64,000 bases of DNA from Galeruca laticollis (Eukaryota; Arthropoda; Insecta; Coleoptera; Chrysomelidae). Every line of letters begins with the position of its first letter. Position 1 is the stretch's first letter. Below are positions 1-11,840 of this stretch, piece by piece. The translations under genes were made by a program, and so were the position numbers. The stretch lies in the NCBI GenBank assembly GCA_963921935.1, contig OY998176.1:169690445-169754444 (forward strand). The letters are read 5' to 3'. The notes beneath the pieces are model-generated. The model made no database searches. It was not told the origin of the DNA and saw nothing but the letters and a program-made list of their open reading frames with translations.

Positions 1-699
1 TAGTTACATATAAGAGTGCTAAACAGCACTTGTGACTGTACAAAATTTAGAATAATATAGCTAACATTTCATTTTCACTTAACACACATCTTTATTTCTT
101 CACTGGAAGCATTGAATAGATTTATATCACAAGCTTAAACCTAGTATATTGCATATTTGTATATTTCTACTTTTAAAAACATTACGTTCTTATGAAACCA
201 TCACATAAGGCAGTTTAAGTTACTCTGCAGCTTCTGGCAGTCTATGATTGTTAAAATGTTTTTTAAGGGCTCTCAAAAATCCCACCGTCTCGTGGAAGTC
301 CTTTCACGTTTCTGGTTGAGGTTATATAAGTGAACACACAAAATAACAACAATAAATAAGTAAAATCACAAATATGTTTGAGAATTTATATCAACAAAAG
401 AAAACAAAATGCGCTTACTATTGAAATAATAAGTTTACACATGTTTTTGTGTTAAGCCAAATAAAATATCAAAAAATGTTTGAATGTTTAAATTTTTTTG
501 GTTTTTTTGAATTCCTTATTTTGGAGCTTATTGTCGTACCATGGGCTATATATGAAAATCGGCGGCAAGGGGTCAATACGTTCCATCCCACAGCTAGTGG
601 AGGAAATAGCTGTAACATAATATAAAACCCAGATTATTATTTCATGAATGGGTACATTTTAAAATGGAATTGTCTGAGTATGGTGTACATACTCGATAT
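1..699. other. AT-rich stretch, no gene seen
   Basis: No reading frame with a recognisable domain and no repeat structure was seen here. The stretch ends at the left arm of the foldback repeat. Confidence 0.5.
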
Positions 700-1216
700 A
701 AATTGAGTGAATGAAAAGACGAGTACTGAGTGTGTCATTTTATTAAAATTCCAGCTAAGTGCTTCCAGCCATTAGGCCATTCTCAAAGCTGTTGACAAGA
801 GAAAAACAAACAACAGGTGTCAAAAAACATCAAACCCTGTAACTGCTTTATACAATGAAATAAAATGTTTGATGTTATATCATTATTTAAGTAAAATTTG
901 TTAAAATTACCCTATAAAGAGGGTGTACACACATATCATTTAGTTGATAATTTCAAATTAGACGTATCGTTATGTGAATTACAATTGTACACGCTCTTTA
1001 TAGAGTGATTTTAACAAATTTTACTCAAATAATGATGTAACATCAAACATTTTATTTCATTGTATGTAGCAGTTACAGGGTTTGATGTTTTTTAACACCT
1101 GTTGTAGGTTTTTTTCTTGACGAGAGCTTTCAGAATAGCCTAATGGCTGAAAGGGCTTAGCTGGAATTCTAATAAAATTACACACTCAGTACTCGTCTTT
1201 TCAATCTCTCAATTTA
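700..1216. repeat. Foldback element: two ~230-bp inverted arms around a ~55-bp loop
   Basis: The sequence from about 700 to 930 recurs as an imperfect reverse complement from about 986 to 1216, with a loop at 931-985. Matching blocks include the outer ends (AATTGAG..GACGAGTACTGAGTGTG), the middle (ACAGGTGT..AAAACATCAAACCCTGTAACTGC) and the inner ends (TGTACA next to CTCTTTATAG). There is no coding capacity. The outer part of each arm holds a small hairpin (GCC TAAT GGC) followed by GGAAGC or GAAAGG, TAGCTGGAAT and TAATAAAAT. This resembles the terminal repeats of Penelope-like elements, so the pair may be two inverted PLE ends rather than a MITE. The inverted repeat is seen; its origin is inferred. 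Confidence 0.85.
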
Positions 1217-1922
1217 CATTTCAAAATGTCCAAAATTTTAGCATGCTATATTGAATACAATAAAACTTACCATCAATTTTTGTTAATTTCCACTCATATG
1301 GGAAGGCAAACCAAACTGTCTCAATAACCTCCCTTCGTCTTTCTCAAATCTAAAGAAACACTGTTTTTGGAAATGAAGGGATCATATCCTTCATCGTTTC
1401 CTCGTCGACAAATTTGATGATTTATTACCACTGTTTTTCAGTCATATCAATTTTATCTTCCTGGGCTGGAGGAACAAAACTGTAAAAAGAAATATTTACT
1501 TTATTAATGCAGCAATTTTCAGTTCCGCTAATATAAAAAACAACCATGATTTCTGAAGCTGTCGATTAAATTAGTGAAAATTCTGTGTATTATAAAAATA
1601 AAGATAATTGTTGTTAATTGTGAAAGAAAAAATGCTCAAATTTTTTTAATGAAACTTACCGAGTACACCACTTATTAAACTCCTTCAGAATACACTTTGA
1701 CATTGTCTTTTCAATTAATAACAATAGAGCAACGAAACAACAGTTAAATATTACACTATAGTAATTAAAAAATACACCAAAATACTGAAACCTTATAATA
1801 ACCTCAACACTTCAACTAAGAATCGATAACAGTATATATCAGATAACCTGTGGGGATGAGCAATATGATATCACGCATACGCAGTAATAAAAATCAATAA
1901 AATTTTATTCCTAACGACGTTA
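1217..1922. other. No gene seen
   Basis: AT-rich sequence between the foldback repeat and the Tigger-like element. I see no domain-bearing frame and no repeat. Confidence 0.4.
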
Positions 1923-3653
1923 CAGTTTTCGTTAATTTTTTGGAATCATCTACCGATTTCAGTTACTCGACAGGCTCTATAGATGGCACGGTCTGCAGTG
2001 TCCCTAGCCTAAGTGAGTCAACGACCTCTCCCCTCCCTTCCAATTGTGCGCAGTCGCACTTTTGTTGTCACTGTGAACGTGTGTTGTTTTTCAGAGCGTG
2101 CACGTGTTTATTTTACAACTCTACGGTACAGGTCTTAGTTGAAGATTGCGTATAAGTACAGTACTTTACAATGTCGTCACTAAAACGCAAACATAACACT
2201 TTAAACATGGAAAAGAAACTAGAAATCATAGAAAGACTTAAGAAAGGTGAATGTGGTGCATCGTTGGCCGGGGAGTATGGAGTTGGTAAGTCGACAATCA
2301 CCGAGATTAAATCGAAACAAGATGCCATAATGCAGTACGCATGTAGACAGGACAGTAGTGAAGGACCTAAAAACAAGAAAACCTTAAAACCAGCTAATAA
2401 TATGGCTTTTGAGGGCGCTCTGTATTTGTGGTTCACACAAAGAAGGAGCTTGGGTGAACCAATATCAGGTCCACTTGGCATGATGTTTACAATGCTGACG
2501 AGACCGGTGTGAATTGGCGCTCATTGCTGAGAAAATCTCTTGCACCTCGTGATGAAACTCGAGCTCCTGGATACAAAGTAAGCGAAGATAGGATAACAGC
2601 TATGGTTTGCGCAAATGCAAGTGGCACTCACTCACTTCCATTGCTGCTTATTGGTAAAAGTAAGTAGCTCCGTTGTCTCAAAAACATAAAATGTCTTCCT
2701 CTTACTTACAAAGCACAAAAAATCTCTTGGATATCAGCTGATATTTTTCTCGATGGGTATTCAAACACATTTATCCCAGAGGTGAAAAAGTTCAGAGAGG
2801 AGAAAGGCTAAACAGGAAAAGCCCTGTTAATAATCGACAACGCCCCCACTCATTCTGACATTGATACACTGAACGCCATTAATGGATACTTTTCAGTTAT
2901 TTTCCTTCCACCAAACGTATTAGCCCTCCTTCAGCCAATCGATCAGGGAGTCATTGAGAAAACCAAGATGTACAGGAAAGAATTGCTTCGGCGGCTACTT
3001 TTAGCAGAGAGAGACGAAGAAAGTGTGATAGCGTTTCCAAAAAACATAAACTTATATGACATTTGCTATATTCTGATGGATTCTTGGGCAAATGTAACAA
3101 GGGACAATCTGACGAAAGCTTGGAACAAGCTATGGCTTATGCCTGAGAACAATGAAGTCGAAAATGGTAATTATGGTGAAGAACATGAAGAATCTCAGAT
3201 TGTCGATCTCTGTCACGCTATTCCTAAGTTTGAGAAGTGTGAGGTAACTGACGCAACACAGTGGATCAATAGTGACAAGAATGATCCAGGATATCAGATT
3301 CATGATGAAGATGAAATTATTTCCATCGTCAGCGAGGAAAACGAATCTGAGGAGAGCAGTGAAGATGAAAAAACTTCTGATTTGGGACCATCCCATGCCG
3401 ATGCGTTTAGTTCATCAGAGATGGCAATGAACTGGTACGAATGGCAACCCGAATGCTGCTTACCGCAATTGATGGTCTTAAAGCAAATTTTAGACTTAGC
3501 AGCTAAAAAACGCACTTCATCATTGGTTCAGAAGAAATTGACAGACTTTTTTAAACTTCAAGACTTTGATTGATTATGTTATTTTATTCAAAATATGTAC
3601 GTAGGTATATACATATAATTTTACATTATAGTAGTGTATACGTTTTTCTACTG
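1923..3653 (+). mobile_element. Tigger/pogo-superfamily DNA transposon, internally deleted
   Basis: A degraded Tigger/Jerky-type transposase is bracketed by short inverted ends. The left end reads TA-CAGTTTTCG (TA at 1921-1922), and the right end is the complement of TA-CAGTAGAAAAACG (TA at 3654-3655). CAGT ends with TA duplications are normal for pogo/Tigger elements of the Tc1/mariner group. The 1.7 kb length is short for an autonomous Tigger because the middle of the transposase is missing. The end assignment rests on about 6-8 matching bases and is tentative. Confidence 0.6.
2171..3573 (+). pseudogene. Tigger/Jerky-like transposase, broken
   Basis: The start at 2171 opens a CENP-B-type N-terminal helix-turn-helix (LNMEKKLEIIERL, then EYGVGKSTIT) that runs to PISGPL near 2475. 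The next residues, after a jump in frame at about 2482, are already the first catalytic motif NADETG. About 100 residues, covering the second HTH and the linker, are therefore deleted. The DDE core continues in the new frame with the second motif IIDNAPTH and the third-acidic region LQPIDQGVIEKTK, and ends in an acidic tail. Two in-frame stops (TAG 2665-2667, TAA 2809-2811) interrupt the core. Jerky and Tigger proteins bind DNA and cut and paste the element. This copy cannot make a full protein. The family call is firm. Confidence 0.85.
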
Positions 3654-3669
3654 TAACACTTTTTGGTCC

Positions 3670-4469
3670 CCTTCTTCTTTATTCTTCCTAACTAAACAAT
3701 CTTTAAGTAAATGTCCTTTTCTTTCACAATAATTGCACTCGATATTTCGGTAACGATTCTTCAAATGGCCTTTTTTCCGCAAACAAAACATTTTTTCCTA
3801 CTTCTACTCACATCTGGTTTGACATTAACTTTGGTTTTGATACATCACTTATCTCAGCTGATCGAGATGCCATTAATACCACAGATTCGTCTTCTCCTTT
3901 CTTCCTGAATCAAAAGTCGGGCTGTTAAGTTACTTAGTTTTTGATTATCTGAGCCAACACTATGTCACGCTGAACGAAAATGTCTAAATTTATCAAGAAG
4001 TACCATTATGATTTTAGTTAAAACCATTTTCTCTGTAATATCTTCTCCTAACTGAATCAGTTTTGCTTGTAAATTAGTAACTTTTTATATGAAGCTTTTC
4101 ACTGTCTTTATTTTGATACTTTAGATTATAAAACTGTTCATTCAAAAAATGTGTACTAACCTCAGATTTTCGCTCAAAAATGCTTTCTAACTTTTCCCAC
4201 ATTTGTTTTGCGATTCCTTACTGCATTACATATGAAATAATTTTATCTTCCATTCTCAAATCTAATACTTTTTGTGCACGAGCATCTTTCGTTTTCCACT
4301 TGGTAATTTTGTCTTCCTCGTCAAGAGGTGTAGATTCTTTCCCATAGGTAATTTCAAATAGTCCCTTCGCCAACAACACAACTTTGACTTGGAATCTCCA
4401 AATATTCCAATTTGAACTATTCAGTTTGTTAACGATCGTCTTCATTTTCTCCTCACTATGGCGCGCCAA
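3670..4469 (-). pseudogene. Ty1/copia gag remnant
   Basis: Read on the minus strand, the frame from 4469 (a more likely Met codon lies 27 bases in, at 4442) matches the copia gag core: KLNSSNWNIWRFQVKVVLL, then DARAQKVLDLRMEDKI. After a stop near 4216 similarity continues in broken frames down to a retroviral-type CCHC zinc knuckle near 3690-3745 (C-NY-C-ERKG-H-LLKD-C), preceded by a second decayed knuckle. Copia Gag forms the virus-like particle and binds element RNA. Protease, integrase and RT are absent, so this is a 5' fragment. Several stops and frameshifts are present. Confidence 0.75.
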
Positions 4470-4520
4470 CCGAGATTGTAAAACAAACTTCAGATTACTA
4501 CCACAATTCGAGACTTACGC

Positions 4521-4537
4521 TGGGCCCATTACCTGTG
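4521..4537 (-). promoter_or_regulatory. Probable copia-type primer binding site
   Basis: On the minus strand, just upstream of the gag remnant, the sequence GGTAATGGGCCCAGCG closely resembles the copia primer-binding site, which is complementary to an internal part of initiator tRNA-Met. It follows a CACA sequence that could be the end of a 5' LTR lying at about 4538-4690. The LTR could not be delimited because there is no second copy in the window. Confidence 0.5.
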
Positions 4538-6676
4538 GTGGAAGCTTATGGTGGTAGTAATGAAATATCTCCTTTAGAAATAAAATTTTTACCACGGTGA
4601 AATTACAATACAACATGAAAATCTTTTTTTCCTTTACGATATTTACATTATTACGATATAACAACGATCACTCAAATACACACTAACTAGATATATGTCC
4701 ATCAGCATTGCCAACGCATGATATAATTTTGAGTGTTACCTCTACGAAAAAGATTCAAATTCAGTGAGTGGCAAATTAACAAATATGTTTGCATACATCG
4801 ACGCTGTTGGAAACTTTGAGTTATGTCAGCGCATCGTGGAACGTGGACAAAATAGAAACCGTAGAAGAAGAATGAAGTTGACGAACTCAAGAATGACATA
4901 TCACGATTTTTTTAGACTCTGTGATAATGTTCCATCATAGTTATATTTAATATATTGTCAGTTAGTAGTATTTTTGAGTGAATTTCGCCTTTTTAAATTT
5001 TTAATCGTTGTTTGATTCTATCATTTCACTCTCCTTATCCACTGTGTAATTAATTTAACAGACACCAAAATAATGGGTGGCTATTACTGAAAGATTAAAC
5101 AGTATGCAATATTTTTACTATTTACATATCAGAGAATAATTCTATGTAGGAATGTAGGTACAATTACAATGACAGCTGGCGGCAATGCGCTCGCGACGTA
5201 GCGAAGGTCAATAGCGTACATTCGCAAACTCACGTGTAACCAAAAATCGTATTTTTCATGTTTTCGAACGATATCATGCGTTTCGCTACAAAGCGAGTGG
5301 TCAAAAATTGAGCCCCCGAACTTGACACTTAGGTCAATGTCAATGCAGTGCATACTTGAACACGATTATAATTAGAATAAAAATCAACATGAATAAATCT
5401 ACTTCTCCACTTGGATTTTCTATCGGAGTTGCATGGGTTATTCGTAAATTGGGAGGACTTAGATCACTCTTCCATTGTACGCGATTTTAAGTGTCATTCT
5501 TTCTATGGTTTACTATAGGCGAAATAAAATTCGTATGCTAAACTATCATTTTTCAAAATAATAATCCTAATTTTCAATATTTCGGACGTTTTTCTCGTGT
5601 ACTCTTTATATTAATAGACAGTAATATTCAAATGTTAAAGGTATTTGACAGTTGATATATTGCATTTGAAGGTTCCGTATACGTATGGGTTGATGAGTGG
5701 CTTCAAGGACTTATTTCCCAATTAACCTCATTCGATGAGATAAGTATAAGGATACGTATGAACGTGCAGAATTGGCTTTAAGTGTCTATTATACCGGTTA
5801 TCAGAAATGATTACGATTAAGAAATTATTTCAGATAATCCGTTAGTTTCGGTTACGGATATTAAATTTATAAGCAATTGTTAAATCAAAATACACATAGG
5901 TTATGACTTGGCTTTATTTCTAAGTTATCATATGGAATTGCAGTCATATACGTAATTATTATAGCTACCCATTTCAAGTGTTACAATTAAAGGGCACATG
6001 ACAGACTAGTTACAGATGCGGATTCAGAATTTCGATCAGGGGGGCATTATTTCAGAACATTTGTCTTAAAATATATAGAACAATAGGAACAGTACATCTG
6101 TTGATATATACAGTTAGTTTAAATAATGCTCTGCCTTTACAAACCAGAAATGAAAACGCATGGGTGTATGCATTAAAAAAAATAATTCAAAGTAATATAG
6201 GTAGCTAGATATATGAATATTATTTAAATAGTTTTTCTCGACTTCCCAATGAGCAAACGTACGTTTATCAAACGTTTTTTCAACGCAGTTGGTTAAATAT
6301 TAGATTTAATGCTAGATATAATTTGATTAGATCGTCAGTTGATTCAGGCAGTCAAAAGACTTGAGATGACAAGATGGCGATTCGAAGAATGAATCGACTT
6401 AATGTACTGTCAAAAGACGCCATTACCAGAAATAGTTTTAAATTATAATAAACATTATTAAAACCATACTTTCCACAAAACCCAAACAAAACATTGGTCC
6501 TGCGATATCGGATTGGACAAATAAAGACAAAATATCGCCCATGTGAGAGCGTTTATTTTGTGTAAAACGTGTTTCTTGAAAAAAATAAAAGTTAGCTCGG
6601 CCACCAGTCTGCAGCTGCCAAATGAAGTCCTATTTTTGAATTTGATCTGTACTATTTGTGTGAAATAATATTGAAA
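4538..6676. other. No gene seen; possible decayed copia LTR at the left edge
   Basis: AT-rich DNA without a convincing frame. The part near 4538-4690 may be a copia LTR, inferred from the adjacent primer-site match. The rest, up to the first base of the RTE element, shows nothing I can name. Confidence 0.35.
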
Positions 6677-6771
6677 GGGGAGTAAGGGGTAGGATGCGCC
6701 TAATTTAGCCTCTCCTTTTTAAATGTCAACCTCACCTTCGAGTGGTGCTCCCTGTTGGATGACTAACGAGG
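6677..6771 (+). ncRNA. HDV-like self-cleaving ribozyme at the 5' end of an RTE retrotransposon (predicted)
   Basis: The first bases of the element, GGGGAGT (6677-6683), pair over 7 bp with GCTCCCT (6747-6753), starting with the G-U wobble that HDV-like ribozymes keep at the cleavage site. Inside lie P2 (CCTC 6730-6733 with GAGG 6768-6771) and a 3-bp P3 (ACC 6734-6736 with GGT 6744-6746) closing a 7-nt loop. The order P1-P2-P3-P3'-P1'-P2' is the HDV double pseudoknot. CTAAC (6763-6767) sits just before P2', where the catalytic cytosine is expected. P4 is minimal or absent and I cannot assign P1.1. A second RTE copy at 31145 gives the same fold with a compensatory change. HDV-like ribozymes are known at 5' ends of R2 and RTE elements. 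Activity here is inferred. Confidence 0.72.
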
Positions 6772-6994
6772 ATCTGATGACCGAATGATTGCCGGTATAA
6801 ACAATCCCCCATTTACTGGCAAACAGCCTCGGGTAGAGGAGCCAGTGAATGGAAGGGCGATCTTTTGTCCTAGGGTTGGGAAACTGCTTTAGGGCGAATG
6901 AACCAAGAAATTAGTCAACGGCATGAGAATACGGAAGGCAACGGGAAACAACCGTATTAAGGATCTGTAAGATAGATATACCAAGAGAACCAAA

Positions 6995-9957
6995 ATGACC
7001 TCATTTAACTCGAAATTTTCCGGAGGTGAAAATAGTTCCCCAAACGGATCTCCGGGGGAAACAGTGTTAAATGATGAGAAAGTAGTCGGAGTGAATCTAC
7101 GAAGAAAGATCAAAATTGGTACATGGAACGTACAAAGTCTATATGAAGCTGGGAAGTTCGCTAATGTAATACAAGAAATGGACAGGTTGAAAATAGATGT
7201 CCTTGGGGTAACAGAGATATGGTGGCCAGACGTAGGAAAATGTGTAACACAAGGAAAAGTCTTTTTCTATTCAGAAAACTAAGACAGAAATAATCGGAAA
7301 GGAGTTGGAATAATAGTTCCTGAATAACTATCTCATAGTGTAATTACCTCTCTCCCACTCTCGGATCGCATGGCATTACTTAGATTGAAAGCAAATCCGA
7401 TTAAGATTAATATAATACAAGTACATGCCCCCCCCCCCCCCCCGCAGACGCATCAGAAGATGAAGTTGAAGAATTCTATGAAGAACTGAGACAACTAATC
7501 CATAAAAATGGTAAAGAACACGTAATAATCCTCATACTATGCGACTCCAACGCTAAAGTTGGAAGTGGTATGCCAGAGATGAACTAGTAGGCCCTTATGG
7601 ATTGGGAGAGAGGAACAAACGAGGTGGGCGGCTACACCAGTTTTGTCAAGAGGAGCACATGAAAATAACTAACACTTGGTTCAGACTACCACCCAGGCGT
7701 CTCTATACATGGAGAGCTCCAGCAGACTGTCCCGAACATTTAAGTAGAAACCAAATAGACTTCATATTGATCAACAACCGATTCGGAACATCAGTAACAA
7801 GAACATGTACATACCCTGAGCCGACGTCCCAACAGACCATGTCCTTCTCATAACAGAAATAGAAATAAAAATAGCTAATAATAAAAAATCAAAACAAGAA
7901 CCAAGGATAGATTATGATAGAATTAGAGACGACACCATCAAAAGCAAAGTAGGCAAAAAATTTAATGAAATTTTAACAACTTTAGCCCTGTCACAATCAG
8001 CTGTGGAGATGAATCTTGACAAAATATGGAATGACATAGATGAGATAATGAATAATACAGCAAAAGAATAAATAGGATACAAACGAAAGGTCAAAAAGAA
8101 AGAATGGATGACGAAATATTAGCAATAATTGAAGAGAGAAGAAAATACAAAAATACAGACAGTCGAAAAAATACAGAATGCTGCAAAATGCTATAAGAAG
8201 AGCGATAAGAACGGCAAAATATAGATGGCTGAAGGAACAGTGCGAAGAAATTGTACACTCCCAAGAACAACATGATGAGTATAACCTGCACAAGAAACTA
8301 AAAGAAACAGCAGGAGTATACAGGAAACAGACTTTCTCCAACATACAAAATGATCAAGGGCAAATGGCACAAGACAACGCACATAGGAAAGCTATCTGGG
8401 AACAATATATTGGTAAACTCTTCGCAGCTGGAAGACCACAGTTAGAAAACATCTTGGAAGAGGATTTGTCTGGTACGCCAATCACAATAGAAGAGATTAC
8501 TAGAGCAATAAAAAGCTCAAAGGATAAGAAAACGGTTGGGCCAGGTCTAGTTCCTGTTGAACTGCTTAAATTATTAGACAGCGAAAGTAATAAGATACTT
8601 CATAGGCTTTTCAACCAAATTTACAACAAAGGAAAACTCCCAACTAAATGGCTTACGTCTCTTTTCATCCCACTTCCGAAAAGGAACAACGCAACAAGAT
8701 GTGAAGACCACAGATTGATCGGCTTGATGAGTCACACTCTTAAAATATTTCTGAAGGTCATTCACTACTAAATTTCCACAAAATGCGAAAGCGTTATTGG
8801 ATCCTCTCAATTCGGTTTTAGAAGGGGCCTCGGTACAAGAGAGGCACTAGTCGCAACCCATGTATTAATTTAGAACTGCTACGACCAGAGAAAAGATGTA
8901 GTTATTTTATAGACTATAAAAAGGCATTTGACATAGTGCAACATCATAAACTCGTTCAAGAACTAAGGCGACTTGACATAGATCAGAAAGATATACGCTG
9001 TATTGAAAACTTGTACTGGAACCAAACAGCTGCAGTTAGAGTTGAAAACGAGGCCACAAAAGCACAGAAAATCCTTGGAGGTGTAAGGCAGAGTTTTGTG
9101 CTCTCCCCACTCCTGTTTAACGTATACTCTGAAAATATCTTTCTAGAAGGACAACAATTGGGCATCAAAGTAAACGGCATATTGATCAACAATAAACGGT
9201 ATGCAGATGACACAGTCCTGATAGCAGATAACATGAATGACCTCCAAAGACTTCTGGACATGGTGGGAATACGTCGCCGTTTGATGGGGATTAACATCAA
9301 TATGAAAAACACAAAATTCCTAATAATCACCCGTAAATTAGATGATTTCCAGAATGCAAAGTGAAGACATAGAACGAGTAAAAAAGTTTAAATACCTGGG
9401 AACCTGGCTATGTGAAGACTGGTCTTCAGACGTAGAAATCAAGAGCCAGATAGAAAAAGCGAGGAGCTCAATCATGAGATTAAAAAACGTCTTCACCAAC
9501 CCTGACTTCGACCTCAATCTCAGAATAAGATTCACAAACTGCTTCGTATGGCCCGTCCTATTATATGGCATTGAAGGCTGGACTCCGAAGGTGAATACCA
9601 TGAACAGACTAGAAGCATTTGAAATGTGGATCTATCGAAGAATCTTGAAAGTTCGATGGACGGCAAGAAAAACCAACGAGGAAATTATGAGGGGGGCAGG
9701 AAAAGAACGTGAATTGCTGAACACGATGAAACGCAGGAAAACAGCGTACCTGGGACATGTGATACGCAACGAGAGGTACCAGTTGCTCCAACTATTATAA
9801 GAAGGAAAGGAAGAGGGAAAAATGGGAGTGGACAGGAAGAGGATGTCGTGGCTCCGGAATATCAAACAGTGGACAGGGATGAGAACCACAGGAGAATTAA
9901 TCCACACTATCAGAGACAGAACGAAATGGTCAAAAGAAGTGGCAAACATCCATTGAT
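6995..9957 (+). pseudogene. RTE endonuclease/reverse transcriptase ORF, multiply broken
   Basis: An apurinic-type endonuclease comes first (KIGTWNVQSLYEAGKF, then VLGVTEIWW, and a later NQIDFILINNRF followed, after a frameshift, by PTDHVLL). The RT region starts near 8180, with PVELLKLL, the fingers segment ending FIPLPKRNN, the FGFRRG segment, DYKKAFD, and the catalytic YADDTVLIADN at about 9200. The thumb and C-terminal part follows (LLYGIEGWTP, EMWIYRRILKVRWTARKTNEE) with a terminal W..I..W motif block near 9900-9957, as in BovB/RTE proteins. Stops at 7280 and near 8088 and 8769, plus frameshifts near 7590, 7820, 8890 and 9360, make it non-functional. This protein would nick target DNA and copy the RNA in place. 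Confidence 0.88.
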
Positions 9958-10127
9958 GGTTAGCAGAAGCAGAAGCAGAAAAATATTGAAATATCTCTTT
10001 ATTATAATAATTTAAATTTTTGTCTCTAAATAGTTACTTCTATAAGTTGGTACTCCACAACTTGACACATGATAGAACCATTCGTAGGTTTTTATTGATA
10101 ATTAAATATTCACTATTGTTTGTAAAA

Positions 10128-10305
10128 CGTTATTCAAGTGGTGTAATAACTAAAATATATATTGATATATTTTATTGCCTGTCAACGCATAAAGGCGAAA
10201 GTTGTATACTCCAGTGCCGTAGTGAGTATATTACTCGCATTTTGTATTTAACGTTATTCCAGTTGTGTAGTTACTAAAATATTTTGATATGTTTTATTGT
10301 TTTTT
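10128..10305. repeat. Diverged direct repeat, two units ~124 bp apart
   Basis: The block GTTATTCAAGTGGTGTAATAACTAAAATAT followed by TGATATATTTTATTG recurs from 10252 in slightly changed form. It lies between the RTE tail and the BEL/Pao gag scrap and may belong to the LTR or leader of that element. That link is only positional. Confidence 0.45.
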
Positions 10306-10389
10306 ATCACAAATGCATATATTTTACGAATAAAAATTTATGTTTACTGAAATAAAAAGCTCATTTATAGCTACCGCTAGTATTTGTCT

Positions 10390-10905
10390 CAAAGGTTAAT
10401 CACGTCTACTGAAGTTTTACCACTTAAACGCGCAGGTGTTAAACATAGGTTAACGAATTTTATGGCTTTTTTGAAATCTATTAAAGAAACGGGTGAGTTA
10501 GGGCAAGATATAGGTTAGCTCATTTTGATGGATTTGTTACTTCGTGTTGATCTTCTTGATACATTTCTATTTGAGTAAAATGAAATACAAAACAAAATTG
10601 AATTGGAAGTATTGGAGAACGAACTTGAAGCACATTATGGAGAACGTGATGTATTTGAAAGTTCATTTAGTTGAAATCTAGCTACAGCTAAATTAATTTT
10701 ACAAAGATGCTTGAACAAAGAAAATTCTGTTAGCATACGTTGTGACAATACAAGTAATGCAAATTCAAATACCCAAAATATGAAGCTACCAATCAATCAA
10801 CTACCAAAATTTAACGGCGATTTCAAGAAACGGCTTGAATTTAAAGATATTTATGTAAGTCTAATTCTTTTTCTTCTTTAAGAGCATCCATTGAAGGAGA
10901 TGCAA
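10390..10905 (+). pseudogene. BEL/Pao gag N-terminal remnant
   Basis: A plus-strand frame beginning near 10390 resembles the start of BEL/Pao Gag: a K-R-basic opening (LKRAGVKHRLTNFMAFL), a LLDTFLFE-type segment, an E-rich stretch (ELEAHYGERDVFE), and the hallmark motif MKLPINQLPKFNGDF near 10780-10830, where related proteins read KLPK..LP.F.G. Stops near 10516, 10577 and 10672 break it. It ends abruptly where a pogo-like terminal repeat begins at 10912, so the rest of this Pao copy is missing. It is on the opposite strand from the Pao pol at 16.9-20.5 kb and need not belong to it. Confidence 0.65.
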
Positions 10906-10971
10906 GTAATAGAGGGTGGGGCAAGTGAATCATATGGGGCAAGTGCGTCTTTTTGAATAATTCGTACTATA

Positions 10972-11008
10972 CTCCGTTTTTAAAAGGCATGGAGTGATAA
11001 ATCACTCA
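10972..11008 (+). repeat. Sailor-like left terminal inverted repeat
   Basis: It begins CTCCGTTTTTAAAAGGCATG and is mirrored by 13592-13630. The outermost base differs (C left; G in the complement of the right end). Confidence 0.88.
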
Positions 11009-11293
11009 TTTTGGCCGGAACCATAGGCGTACCACATTTAGTCATTTAAAAAAAGTTAAGGCTTCTAAAATTATCTCATTTCCGAAAATAATAGTTTTGT
11101 AATATTATTTAAAATGAAATTTCAAATTATCAATAATATAATAAACTGTGGATTATATCACTGACATCAATTTTTCAGAAAATTTATTATTATGTATAAA
11201 AGGGCGTAGACAAGTCCCTCCACTAAGCTCCAGGTAGTTATAATCCTACATACAATAAATAATAAAATAAATGTTAATAACAATTTTATACAA

Positions 11294-11295
<2 letters not shown>

Positions 11296-11330
<35 letters not shown>
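11296..11330. repeat. (AT)n microsatellite
   Basis: A pure alternating AT tract of about 35 bases lies within the Sailor-like element. It is one of four such tracts in the window, and the frames that cross it translate to YI repeats of no meaning. Confidence 0.95.
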
Positions 11331-11331
<1 letters not shown>

Positions 11332-11840
11332 AAACCAACCCCATTTGCCGATTATTTCACCCAATTAGCAGGTAGTTGAAGAAACTTGACCAACAGGTAG
11401 CTCAAAAATGGTTTTATTATTGTGAAATATAGTCTTTTCAGTTCAAAGAAAATGCCCCCATAATACAGTGTACTTACTAGAACTTTCCAACTATGAAAGT
11501 AGCGGAAAGGTTGATTATTTTCAATTTACAGTTCATCTGTTCTGGAGAAACTGCTGTGTTGATTGATTTACCCATTATTACTGTTATTTGTTATTATTTT
11601 TTAGCGTTATTGTTAACTGGTGTTTATTTTTGTTCATCTATTCAAGTTCATTTCTCATCAAATGAGACAAACACCCAACTGCACCTTCCAACTATATAGT
11701 GTTCCAACCAAATTCGACCAGATATTGAGGATTTATCACCATCTAAGCGACCTAAAGTTGACCCATTGTCGCTGAACGGAAAAAATCTGATATTAAATTG
11801 CTATTCCTCGTTGAAGAACAAAGAAATTAGAAGATAAATC

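Larger units (their letters stand above)
6677..9990 (+). mobile_element. RTE-clade non-LTR retrotransposon, 5'-complete but decayed
   Basis: The element runs from the ribozyme-like leader, through a 5' UTR of about 310 bp, a single long ORF (endonuclease then reverse transcriptase), to a short repetitive tail (AGCAGA repeats near 9960-9980). Short 3' microsatellite tails instead of long poly(A) are usual for RTE. The leader also shares blocks with the RTE copy at 31145: CTAACGAGG, TGCCGGTATAA, and GAAGGCAA..CATTAA-like sequence before the ORF. A run of 16 C at 7428-7443 interrupts the endonuclease region. RTE elements move by target-primed reverse transcription. Confidence 0.88.

Noticed and set aside
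11167..11364. Open frame with YIYIYIYI residues
   Set aside because: It is a translation of the (AT)n microsatellite. The same applies to frames at 34068-34340, 36013-36297 and 41605-41820.
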